NCBI GenBank assembly: GCA_017640605.1
Contig: JAEPQH010000013.1
Coordinates: 32,126-96,125 of the forward strand
Reading direction: 5' to 3'
Length of the DNA stretch: 64,000 nt
Source: Balneolaceae bacterium
Lineage (GTDB): Bacteria; Bacteroidota; Rhodothermia; Balneolales; Balneolaceae
A program made the translations under genes and the position numbers. This document shows positions 45,719 through 53,992 of the stretch, piece by piece; position 1 is the first letter of the stretch; each line of letters begins with the position of its first letter. The notes under the pieces were generated by a model. The model was not told the DNA's origin, made no database searches, and saw only the letters and a program-made list of their open reading frames with translations.

Positions 45719-48700
45719 TTATGAAGGGTTGATTGGGATTTTAATTAACACCTCTGTGCCTGAGTCGGTGTTTATGACAATATTTCCATCAATTTCCCGT
45801 GCACGTTTTTGCATATTCTTCATTCCGTATCCCCCATTAAAACCGCTTTTTTCCCCTTTGAATGCTCCATCATCCTTCACCGATATGTTCAATTCATTAT
45901 TTCCGTTGGTCATGGAAATCCAAAGGTTTTTAGCCTCGGCGTATTTAAGCGTATTTTGAGATGCCTCTTGTATGATGCGAAAAACATTGAGTGCCTGCGT
46001 AGACGATAGCAACATGTTCGATTTTTCATCCACATCAATTTGAACATTTAACGACGCCGTTAACGCGCTTTGATGCCTAAAATAAGTATTAAGATGTTCC
46101 GCGAACTCACTGAGGTTCAACGCGTTCTGATTTAGCGCCCAAATGGTTTCCCTCAATTGCTTAATAGTAACTTCGGCATCGCCTTTGAGTGAGGTCATCA
46201 GTTCAGCTGATTTTTCCTTCTCGTCAAACTCGTTGTATTTATCCACCAAACTAAGTCCCGACATTATATTCGCTAGTTGAGCACCTACATGATCGTGTAA
46301 ATCTCGGGAAATTCGCTCACGTTCATCTCTTAGTTTCTGCTCTACTTCCATTTTTCGAATTTGCTCTTTGAGTCTGCGCTGGGAATAGTGCCGAATAATC
46401 AACACCAAAGAACTGAATAGCGATAATACTGCAATAATTCTAAACCACCAGGTTTGCCACCAAGGCGGGAGAATAGTAATTGATAATGTGGCGCCTCGTT
46501 CATTCCAATATCCATCACTATTGGCTGCCTTCACGTGAAAGGTATATGAGCCCGGTTCAAGGTTCGGATAATCAGCAAAATTTCGGCTTCCGCTTTGTAC
46601 CCATTGTTCGTCAACGCCTTCCATCAAGTATGCATATTGAATGTACTGCGGCTGTGTAAAATCGAGAGCGGCATATTCGAAGGAGACAAAATTCTCATCA
46701 TAAGGAAGCGTAATGTGATTCGTATAAATAGCGGATGTATCGGAGCTTAGCGGCTCATTAAATACATTGATTCCTGTAATATAAACCGGTGGGGAAAGAG
46801 TGTCGGTGGATAGCTGTTCTGTATCAATTATATTAAACCCACCCACTCCGCCGAATAGCAGTCTCCCTTCCGATAACTCGAAAAAAGCCCCCGTATTGAA
46901 CTCATTATTTTGCAAACCATCGGCTACGGTAAACGTCGTAAAGCGCAGGCTTTCAGTGTCTAAGCGTGATAAGCCATTATTGGTACTTACCCAAAGGTAC
47001 CTTGAGTTTTTATCGGGAAGAATACCATACGTACTGTTGTTAGCCAATCCATCATTGGTTCTCAGATTAAGGAGCTCATCAGAATCGGATCTCCAGCGTG
47101 TAATTCCTCCTCCGTAGGATGCGAACCAAAAAGTACTATCATTCTGTTGATAAATACTTCGCCCATCGCGATGCGACAATGAGCGCTCTTCTTCCGGATC
47201 GTTTTCAAAAGTCTCTATACCTGTCATCTGATTACCGGAAAATTGTACATAATTGTAGCCATTATCGGTGGTAGCGATCCACACGTTACCATCGTCATCT
47301 TCATAAAATTTTCGAATGCTTACACTATTTATAGATAACTCTGAATTTGGGTTATTCAGCTCAAGTGTCTGTGCCGGAGCGCCTTCGACCCACTCTTCAA
47401 CATTCTGAATAATTTGCACTCCCTCGCCCTGATAACCAAGCCATAGCCAACCACGTGAATCACGCATCACCTGATGCACACTTTCTGAAGCAACTAAACT
47501 GTTCGAAGTATTAAAATTTTGTGCGATCGGATCTCCGGCGCTAATTGACGTTGCCGAAATTAAAAATAAGCCATTAAAGCGCGTTGACACCCATAAACCC
47601 AGATCATCCCGCCATAAAGACCAAATACTAGCCTCTTCCAAGCCTGAAATTCCGTTATCATACGGCGTTATTTCTCCGTTTTCATCCATAAAAGCGAGTC
47701 CACGATTGGTAGCAACCCAGATTCCGTTTTTCTCTTCAGCAAATCCAAGAATGAAATCGGCCGGCAATCCATCCTCTTCGGTATAAAGTTCAATTCCTCG
47801 CTTTTCTTCCAGCAAATAAAATCCTGCTCCCCATGTACCAAACCATCGCTCTTCATTTTGATCTATGAATAAGCGCGCCGAACCAGTTACTTCTTTTTCT
47901 GTGACTAATACTGAAGAATAAGCCCCGCTTTCTTTATCAATGCTGTGCAAATATCCTCCGCCACCACCAATCAATAATGTGTTTTCTCTTTCTTCCACTA
48001 CATTGGGAGACGATGACTTAGCTACGCCACTTATCAAACTTTGACGCACTTTATCAGGAAAGCCGATCACATCAGCCGTTTGAAACCCTGCTCCCACAAG
48101 TTCAGCCCAAAGTTTACCATTCGAATCGAGATAAAGCGTGTTAATTTCGGGCGCCGGATTTTCCTTTTTGAAAATTAATGGCGTAGCAGTTAATGATTGT
48201 TCCTTTGCAGGACCACTTCTAAAACGATGTACTTCATCGGAAGGCAAATAGAATAGTCCATCCATGCCCGAAAAAATAAAGGCACCATCGTTCATTTCCA
48301 GCACATGATTAATCGAAAAAATCGGAATTTCAGTTACTACTTGGATGATGTTTGCCGGTATAAATTTTTGAAGTTCTTCGTCGAAGGTTCCTATCGATGA
48401 GGTAAAGAATCCCATCCAAAAAAAGCCTTTTGAGTCTTCGAACATGAGGTTCGCGGGCTTATCGGGAATGTTGTACAGGTTATCTGTTCGATGATTGATC
48501 CTTTTAATCGTATCTGTTACCGGATCGAGAATATTGAAGCCGCCATCACGCGTTCCAATCCATAAATCGCCATTCGAACGCTCAAAGATTCCATGGATAA
48601 AACTGTCGGTTAGCGTGGTTGATTCGGCCGGATTATGCCGGTATATTTTGAAATTAGTTCCATCGAACCGATTCAAGCCGTCCATGGTACCAATCCAGAT

Positions 48701-48871
48701 AAAACCCCGTGAATCTTGGTACATGTTTAGCACGGTGTTATGAGATAGGCCGGAGTTTTCGGTGTTATAAGCAACCGAACTAAACGTTTGTGCTTGGACT
48801 AATGCAAGGGGAAGTATCGACCCTACGGCAACTACTATAACGACCAACCAATTTTTACGACCTTCCAACAT
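45719..48871 (-). CDS. hybrid-type sensor: beta-propeller / Y_Y_Y sensor histidine kinase
   Basis: About 1050 residues from ATG at 48871, which starts a signal peptide; GTG at 48886 is the alternative. Two-component regulator propeller repeats (SRGFIWIGTMDGLNRFDG, DLWIGTRDGGFN, and more) fill the first 700 residues, then a Y_Y_Y domain with YAYLMEGVDEQW, one membrane helix (WWFRIIAVLSLFSSLVLII), a HisKA_3 dimerisation domain with RDLHDHVG, and a GHKL ATPase (RIIQEASQNTLKYAEA, KDDGAF, GYGMKNM). Unlike the SusR hybrids it has no fused receiver or AraC domain; the separate regulator is downstream. Confidence 0.95.
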   Translation of the reverse strand: MLEGRKNWLVVIVVAVGSILPLALVQAQTFSSVAYNTENSGLSHNTVLNMYQDSRGFIWIGTMDGLNRFDGTNFKIYRHNPAESTTLTDSFIHGIFERSNGDLWIGTRDGGFNILDPVTDTIKRINHRTDNLYNIPDKPANLMFEDSKGFFWMGFFTSSIGTFDEELQKFIPANIIQVVTEIPIFSINHVLEMNDGAFIFSGMDGLFYLPSDEVHRFRSGPAKEQSLTATPLIFKKENPAPEINTLYLDSNGKLWAELVGAGFQTADVIGFPDKVRQSLISGVAKSSSPNVVEERENTLLIGGGGGYLHSIDKESGAYSSVLVTEKEVTGSARLFIDQNEERWFGTWGAGFYLLEEKRGIELYTEEDGLPADFILGFAEEKNGIWVATNRGLAFMDENGEITPYDNGISGLEEASIWSLWRDDLGLWVSTRFNGLFLISATSISAGDPIAQNFNTSNSLVASESVHQVMRDSRGWLWLGYQGEGVQIIQNVEEWVEGAPAQTLELNNPNSELSINSVSIRKFYEDDDGNVWIATTDNGYNYVQFSGNQMTGIETFENDPEEERSLSHRDGRSIYQQNDSTFWFASYGGGITRWRSDSDELLNLRTNDGLANNSTYGILPDKNSRYLWVSTNNGLSRLDTESLRFTTFTVADGLQNNEFNTGAFFELSEGRLLFGGVGGFNIIDTEQLSTDTLSPPVYITGINVFNEPLSSDTSAIYTNHITLPYDENFVSFEYAALDFTQPQYIQYAYLMEGVDEQWVQSGSRNFADYPNLEPGSYTFHVKAANSDGYWNERGATLSITILPPWWQTWWFRIIAVLSLFSSLVLIIRHYSQRRLKEQIRKMEVEQKLRDERERISRDLHDHVGAQLANIMSGLSLVDKYNEFDEKEKSAELMTSLKGDAEVTIKQLRETIWALNQNALNLSEFAEHLNTYFRHQSALTASLNVQIDVDEKSNMLLSSTQALNVFRIIQEASQNTLKYAEAKNLWISMTNGNNELNISVKDDGAFKGEKSGFNGGYGMKNMQKRAREIDGNIVINTDSGTEVLIKIPINPS

Positions 48872-48960
48872 AATTCCGACATGCACTTATTTGGCTTATA
48901 TATACTGAAATTGCCTTTTTTAAACCACATGATTGCCTTTAGAAATGTTTAATGGTTAAT

Positions 48961-49034
48961 GAGGAGTGAGGAGTGAGGAGTGAGGAGTGAGGAGTGAGGA
49001 GTGAGGAGTGAGGAGTGAGGAGTGAGGAGTGAGG
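48961..49034. repeat. heptamer tandem repeat (gaggagt)
   Basis: About ten copies of a 7-bp unit GAGGAGT, starting 90 bp before the sensor kinase gene. Related by the GAGTG core to the heptamer array after the metallopeptidase gene. Confidence 0.9.
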
Positions 49035-49099
49035 GAAGCTGTATTTATAAATTGAATTTCTAAATTAGAATGTAGTTTATGCAATTTTTGGAGGGTTGC

Positions 49100-49500
49100 T
49101 TGCTTGGTTGCGGGTGTCCGCCACACTCCGTCAAGCTTCGCTTGACACATCCCTCGAAGGAGGATTTTTTTGGATAGCATTTCGGCTATTCGAGAGCGCT
49201 AAAAAAATCTTGAAAGAATGATAAAGCAATCTACTTCAGAAATTCGAAGTTCAATGTTCCTTGCTCAATGTTCGATGTTCTTCTGTTCATAATTGAGGGG
49301 AAAGCTAAAATATGTTGAAAATTGAGTGTGTTGCTCGATTCCGGGTGTCCGCCACCCTCCGTCAAGCTGCGCTTGACACCTCCCTCAAGGGAGGATTTAT
49401 GTGGGGCAATATCTTTATTTGGAACCTTTTTCCAAATCAACGCCCCAAATAAATCTCCCCTTGAGGGGAGTACCGCGCATAAGCGCGGGGAGGGGTGGCG
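49100..49500. repeat. long palindrome-rich repeat, left copy
   Basis: Direct copy of the right repeat (49945-50372). Contains a first unit (GTGTCCGCCAC...TTGACAC...GGAGGATTTTTTT, followed by GAGAGCGCTAAAAAAATC and GTTCAATGTTCC), then a second unit at about 49345-49500. The second is a nested hairpin: CCGCCACCC...CCTCAAGGGAGGATTTA pairs with TAAATCTCCCCTTGAGGGGAG...GGGGTGGCGG, and inside GGGGC...TTTGGAA pairs with TTCCAAA...GCCCC. Repeat boundaries are estimated by eye. Confidence 0.75.
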
Positions 49501-49547
49501 GATCTATTTCCATATTTTTTGTAAGGAATAGCTCTGAAACCGATCTA

Positions 49548-49937
49548 ATGGGTATGGCACGAAATACAATTTTTCCTTACAACCCTGCTCTACGTAAATT
49601 TGCCCGTGAATTACGGAATAACTCAACCTTTGGAGAGATTCTGCTTTGGCAACAAATCAAAGGGCGGAAATTGGGGGTTCAATTTCATCGGCAAGTACCC
49701 ATTCTTAATTACATCACTGATTTTTATTGTCATGAGATATTTCTGGCTATCGAGGTTGATAGAAGTATTCACGGTACAAAGGAGCAGCGAGAGAAAGACC
49801 AAAAAAAGGATTACGAACTGAATCAGCTGGGAATTCAAGTGCTTAGAATTGACGACCGGGATGTGAAAAAGAATATGGATTCTGTGATCCGATATATTCA
49901 GTATTGGGTGGATAAGCAAGAGATGAAGAGGTTGTAA
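49548..49937 (+). CDS. DUF559 endonuclease-like protein
   Basis: 129 residues from ATG at 49548 (ATG at 49554 also possible). The start is chosen because the longer frame from 49401 passes through the repeat. DUF559 is a PD-(D/E)xK-like nuclease fold. Visible: PYNPALRKFARELRNNSTF, FGEILLWQQIKGRKLGVQFHRQVP, and the catalytic-region ILNYITDFYCHE and LAIEVDRSIH, where the usual EVDG is EVDR. GIQVLRIDDRDV ends the fold. It is boxed by direct repeats on both sides, which suggests a mobile or repeat-linked gene. Nuclease activity is predicted, not shown. Confidence 0.85.
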   Translation: MGMARNTIFPYNPALRKFARELRNNSTFGEILLWQQIKGRKLGVQFHRQVPILNYITDFYCHEIFLAIEVDRSIHGTKEQREKDQKKDYELNQLGIQVLRIDDRDVKKNMDSVIRYIQYWVDKQEMKRL

Positions 49938-49944
49938 ATCGAGT

Positions 49945-50372
49945 TTGTTTGCCTTTCCGAGTGCCCGCCACCCACTGTCTCCTTTTCTCAACTCGAGCAA
50001 GTTTACAGGTGCCGTCCACCCTCCGTCAAGGGAGGATTTTTTTGTATAGCAATTTCTAATATCCGAGAGCGCTAAAAAAATCCTAAAAAAATGATATAGC
50101 AATCTGCGTCAGCAGTTCAAAGTTCAATGTTCCCTTGTTCGATGTTCGATGTTCGTAAATGAGGTGAAAGCGATATTTAAGTTGGAAATTTAGTGTGTTG
50201 CTCGGTTCCGGGTGTCCGCCACCCTCCGTCAAGCTTACGCTTGACACCTCCCTCAAGGGAGGATTTATGTGGGGCAATAACTTTATTTGAAACCCTTTTC
50301 CAAAAAAGCGCCCCATATAAATCTCCCCTCGAGGGGAGTACCGCGCGAAAGCGCGTGGAGGGGTGGCGAACC
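49945..50372. repeat. long palindrome-rich repeat, right copy
   Basis: Direct copy of the left repeat (49100-49500) with the same order of units: GCCGTCCACC...GGAGGATTTTTTT, GAGAGCGCTAAAAAAATC, GTTCAATGTTCCC, then a nested hairpin at about 50209-50372 (CCGCCACCCTCC...CTCAAGGGAGGATTTA with TAAATCTCCCCTCGAGGGGAG...GGGGTGGCG). Its frames run open into the downstream quinone reductase gene. Confidence 0.75.
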
Positions 50373-50453
50373 CTGCCCATCAACTTCAATACAACACGGG
50401 ATTCATCAAATCATTATCATCCACTCCTATCCACCAACTCCAAACCTATCCCA

Positions 50454-51479
50454 ATGAAACACCTCGTTTATACCAAAACCGGCGGGTACGAAGTCCTCGC
50501 CGTGCAGGAAGTTGCTGATCCGGTTCCTGCTAAAGATGAATTGCTTATTCGCGTAAAAGCGGCGGGACTTAATTTTGCCGATATCCTCGCCCGAAAAGGT
50601 CAATATCCGGATGGACCAAAAACGCCCTGCGTGATGGGCTATGAGGTAAGTGGAATCGTGGAGAAAGTGGGAGAATTGGTTTCGGAAGACTGGATTGGAC
50701 AGGAAGTAATCGGATTGTGTCGGTTTAAAGGTCAGGCCGAGATGGTGACGTTAAAAGAGCTCCAGGTGTACAAAAAACCGAAGCGACTAACCTTCGAAGA
50801 AGCCGCAGCCATTCCGGTAAATTATCTCACGGCGTGGGTGTTGATGGTAACCATGGGCAGTTTATCAGCAGATGAATCGATTCTGATACACAATGCCGGC
50901 GGTGGCGTGGGAATTGCTGCCTTAGATATCGCCAAGCACATTGGCGCCAAAACGTATGGAACGGCTAGTTCACGAAAACATGAATTTCTTGCCGAACGCG
51001 GACTTGACCACGCCATCGACTATCGAAACAAGGATTGGTACGAAGAAATCATGTCGCTGACTAATAGTAAAGGCGTTGATTTAATTATAGATCCATTGGG
51101 CGGAAAAGAATGGAAACGAAGCTACAAAGCGCTTCGGGCAACTGGACGGTTAGGGATGTTCGGGATCTCGGTAGCCAGTACGAATACCTCCGGTGGATTG
51201 GCCGCAAAACTCAGTCTAATTAAAACAGTGCTTTCGATGCCGAAGTTTTCGCCTCTTTCCTTGCTGGATAAAAACCGCGGCGTTTTTGGCGTGAATCTGG
51301 GACATTTATGGCACGAGCCCGAAAAAGCAGCGCGATGGATGAAAGCCATTCTCCAGGGCGTAGAAGACGGCTGGGTACAACCGTATGTAGATAAAACCTT
51401 CACCCTCGAAGAAGCCGAGCTCGCCCATCGCTACCTCGAAGAACGAAAGAATATTGGGAAGACTGTTTTTCGGCTATAG
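50454..51479 (+). CDS. zinc-independent MDR oxidoreductase, quinone-reductase/VAT-1-like
   Basis: 341 residues from ATG at 50454 (MKHLVYTKTGGYEVL), which is the usual family start; the frame runs upstream to 50193 through the repeat and should not be translated as part of the enzyme. ARKGQYPDGP, VMGYEVSGIVE, NYLTAWVLMV, IHNAGGGVGIAALDIAKHIGAK (nucleotide binding) and FTLEEAELAHRYLEERKNIGKTVF are typical of the NADPH quinone oxidoreductase branch. No zinc-ligand cysteines are seen. Precise substrate unknown. Confidence 0.9.
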   Translation: MKHLVYTKTGGYEVLAVQEVADPVPAKDELLIRVKAAGLNFADILARKGQYPDGPKTPCVMGYEVSGIVEKVGELVSEDWIGQEVIGLCRFKGQAEMVTLKELQVYKKPKRLTFEEAAAIPVNYLTAWVLMVTMGSLSADESILIHNAGGGVGIAALDIAKHIGAKTYGTASSRKHEFLAERGLDHAIDYRNKDWYEEIMSLTNSKGVDLIIDPLGGKEWKRSYKALRATGRLGMFGISVASTNTSGGLAAKLSLIKTVLSMPKFSPLSLLDKNRGVFGVNLGHLWHEPEKAARWMKAILQGVEDGWVQPYVDKTFTLEEAELAHRYLEERKNIGKTVFRL

Positions 51480-51480
51480 C

Positions 51481-51565
51481 CGAAAAAATTCAAAATGAAA
51501 GATTCAAAATTTAAAATGGCTCACATACAATTTTAAATTTTTCATTTTAAATCTTTAATTCTCTT
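51481..51565. repeat. AT-rich palindromic element
   Basis: AAATTCAAAATGAAAGATTC...AAATTTAAAATG and CATTTTAAATCTTTAATTC arms form an imperfect hairpin. Related in sequence to the AT palindromes in the 60-62.5 kb repeats and, loosely, to the P12 arm of rnpB. Confidence 0.6.
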
Positions 51566-51612
51566 CGTTAATTCTTTACGTTTCCATAAAGACAAACAAA
51601 ACAAGACATAAG

Positions 51613-51993
51613 ATGGACATACAGCTGAGAGGAAAAGTCGTTCAGGTATTAAAAGAGCAAGGCGGGCAAGGGAAAAACGGACCTTGGAGAAAACGCGATT
51701 TCATCCTCGAAATACCGGGCAAATACCCGAAGAAAGTATGCATCACGCAGTGGGGCGATAACATCGATCAGCAGGCGGTGCAGGAAGGCATGGATGTTAC
51801 CGCCTCGGTAGACATCCAAAGCCGGGAATACAACGGCAATTGGTACACCGACGTAAAAGCCTGGAAGATTGAACAGGGAACCGGACAGCAAAACGCGCCG
51901 AGTGCCCAACAAGGACCTCCACCCCCAAGCACCGAAGGCTTCGAAATCGACACCACGAGTTTTGATGATATCGATGACGATTTGCCTTTTTGA
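51613..51993 (+). CDS. DUF3127 family protein
   Basis: 126 residues. MDIQLRGKVVQVLKEQGGQ, KRDFILEIPGKYPKKVCITQWGDN, VDIQSREYNGNWYTDVKAWKI match DUF3127 (an OB-fold-like domain common in Bacteroidota). A Pro/Gln/Asp-rich tail follows. Function unknown. Confidence 0.9.
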   Translation: MDIQLRGKVVQVLKEQGGQGKNGPWRKRDFILEIPGKYPKKVCITQWGDNIDQQAVQEGMDVTASVDIQSREYNGNWYTDVKAWKIEQGTGQQNAPSAQQGPPPPSTEGFEIDTTSFDDIDDDLPF

Positions 51994-52005
51994 TGTTACT
52001 TCACT

Positions 52006-53130
52006 TTGTATGAGGTCTTAAAAAATATCAATCAAATAATAGAGCGAGATAGTAAAGACACTACTTATAAATTTGCTTTACTTCGTTCTACGATAGAGAT
52101 TATTCAAGGGCGATCTCCTTACATGAGATTGGGTGATGGTCGTGTAATCCTACCGGTTGGTTTACTAATTCTTAAATGGTTGGAGTATTACTACCCAATT
52201 ATTGAGAATGATCTCCCACAGAAAAATGGAGACAATCTTCGCTCTTTCACACTTTCTTTTCGAAAATTGTTCAAAAAAGTAACTGATTATTATCTAACTA
52301 GGGGAGGGCTTTCCGTTTTTTACTCGGAACTTATCCGAGGTAATTTACCTGATGAAATTGAAGAGACAGTATTCCTTCTCAGTAAAAAACTACGTGATAC
52401 AATCAGAAATCAACCAATGCGATACATTGGAAAGTCAGTTACTGGAACTGAATATGGTATCTATAATTTATTACCCTCCACGCAACAATTACGACAGCCA
52501 AAGAAGATTGATATTAATTTTCTTATCGAAAATTATTCTGAATTTTCAATCACTCAAGAATACTACGAAGCAATGGACATACTTGGTAGTTTTGTAACAG
52601 GAATGCATTCTATTCTAATTAATTGGGCTGAATTCACAGTAGAAAGGGACAAGAAATTGAATAAAGGCTTTGTGTTAGAAACTATTCTAAAGGCACCACA
52701 AGAAGCTAGAAATGTTTTGTTTTCTGAAAAGATCTTTAAACACCTTAAGAAGAAAAACGATGGGTTGGAATGTGTTTGGTCTGGCAATATAATTTCAAAT
52801 GACTTAAATATTGATCATGTTTTACCATTTTCAATATGGCGTAATAACGACTTGTGGAATTTGCTACCAGCAAAGGCAAAAATTAATAATACAAAGAGTA
52901 ACAAAATTCCTTCACTAGAATTGTTGAATAAACGAAAAGATCAGATAATTACTTATTGGAAATTTATAAAAGGAGAGGAACAGAAGGGGTTTGAAAATGA
53001 GATGTTTGTCAATCTTATCTCAAAAAATAATTATGATCAAAGCAATTGGGAAAACCTAGCCTTTGATTCGTTGAAAGAGAAAAGTCGATATTTAATTGAA
53101 ACCAGGGGATTTGAAGCATTCAATTTGTAA
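52006..53130 (+). CDS. HNH endonuclease domain protein
   Basis: 374 residues starting at TTG 52006, the only in-frame start after the DUF3127 stop. The nuclease core is near residues 255-300: CVWSGNIISNDLNIDHVLPF, WNLLPAKAKINNTKSNKIPS, with the DH, N and K of an HNH/ββα-metal fold but only one Cys, so no zinc finger. The rest is helical, N-terminal. AT-rich, unlike the nqr genes. Its stop overlaps the next ATG by one base (TAATG), so translation is coupled. Confidence 0.85.
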   Translation: MYEVLKNINQIIERDSKDTTYKFALLRSTIEIIQGRSPYMRLGDGRVILPVGLLILKWLEYYYPIIENDLPQKNGDNLRSFTLSFRKLFKKVTDYYLTRGGLSVFYSELIRGNLPDEIEETVFLLSKKLRDTIRNQPMRYIGKSVTGTEYGIYNLLPSTQQLRQPKKIDINFLIENYSEFSITQEYYEAMDILGSFVTGMHSILINWAEFTVERDKKLNKGFVLETILKAPQEARNVLFSEKIFKHLKKKNDGLECVWSGNIISNDLNIDHVLPFSIWRNNDLWNLLPAKAKINNTKSNKIPSLELLNKRKDQIITYWKFIKGEEQKGFENEMFVNLISKNNYDQSNWENLAFDSLKEKSRYLIETRGFEAFNL

Positions 53131-53981
53131 TGAAAGAAAACCCCAACTCCCATCTCACTGCTAAGGAACGAGACAAAGTTTCCTTCCCAACGCGAAAGCT
53201 ATACAATTTAGGAGTTATTAAAGGAGACGTGCTTGATTTTGGCTCTGGGTTTGGAAAAGATGTTGAGTTTTTACGCAAAAAAGGACTTAACTGCACGGCG
53301 TATGACCCACATTATGCGCCCGAGTATCCTGATAAAAAATTCGATACCATTATTTGTCAGTACGTTCTAAATGTATTACTCCCAGAGGAACAAGCTTTAG
53401 TTTTAATGTCTGTAAGTGAGCTTCTTAAGCCATCAGGAAAGGCTTATTTTACAGTTAGAAGAGATTTAAAAAGGCAGGGTTTTCGCAATCATTATGTACA
53501 CAAAGTAAACACCTACCAATGCAACGTGATATTGCCCTACAAATCAATGTTTAAAAATGATTTTTGTGAAATCTATGAATATCAACATTTCACTCAATTA
53601 GAAAACGGGAAAGAAGGAGTTTTTGAAAACCCGTCTAGAGATTCAAAGTTGATATCAGAATTAGCAACGGTTTATAGTATTTATGATAAGTATCCTGTAA
53701 GTCCTGGCCATGCTTTAGTGATACCCAAACGTAAATCATCAAATTATTTTCAACTGACTGATAAAGAGAAAACTGCTTGTCAGATTATGCTAGAACGTGT
53801 GAAAGGTATCTTAGATAAGAAGTATAATCCCGATGGATATAATGTTGGCTTCAATATGAATGAATCGGCTGGACAAACGATATTTCATACTCATATTCAT
53901 ATTATTCCAAGGTACGACGGAGATGTTGAAAACCCGCGTGGTGGCATAAGAAATGTAATTCCCGGGATGGGTGATTATTGA
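53130..53981 (+). CDS. methyltransferase-HIT fusion protein
   Basis: 283 residues. Residues 1-155 form a class I SAM methyltransferase (VLDFGSGFGKDVEFL near 34-48, AYDP acid motif near 57-60, FDTIICQYVLNVL, LLKPSGKAYFTVRR). From about 166 a HIT domain follows (VFENPSRDSKLI, DKYPVSPGHALVIPKR) with the triad FHTHIHIIP (His253, 255, 257) and ENPRGGIRNVIPGMG. Two nucleotide-handling enzymes in one chain; HIT hydrolases act on nucleoside phosphate or adenylyl linkages. It overlaps the HNH gene by one base and ends 11 bp before the convergent helicase gene. Confidence 0.9.
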   Translation: MKENPNSHLTAKERDKVSFPTRKLYNLGVIKGDVLDFGSGFGKDVEFLRKKGLNCTAYDPHYAPEYPDKKFDTIICQYVLNVLLPEEQALVLMSVSELLKPSGKAYFTVRRDLKRQGFRNHYVHKVNTYQCNVILPYKSMFKNDFCEIYEYQHFTQLENGKEGVFENPSRDSKLISELATVYSIYDKYPVSPGHALVIPKRKSSNYFQLTDKEKTACQIMLERVKGILDKKYNPDGYNVGFNMNESAGQTIFHTHIHIIPRYDGDVENPRGGIRNVIPGMGDY

Positions 53982-53992
53982 TTCTATTGCCG

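Noticed and set aside
45719..48871. SusR-type hybrid two-component system
   Set aside because: The protein ends after the ATPase domain; no fused receiver or AraC DNA-binding domain.
48961..49034. CRISPR or satellite with coding role
   Set aside because: The unit is only 7 bp with no spacers; a simple tandem repeat.
49401..49547. N-terminal extension of the DUF559 protein
   Set aside because: The extension is encoded by the flanking repeat and has no family match; ATG at 49548 is the natural start.
50193..50453. N-terminal extension of the quinone-reductase-like protein
   Set aside because: It lies in the right repeat copy; the family start is MKHLVYTKTGGY at 50454.
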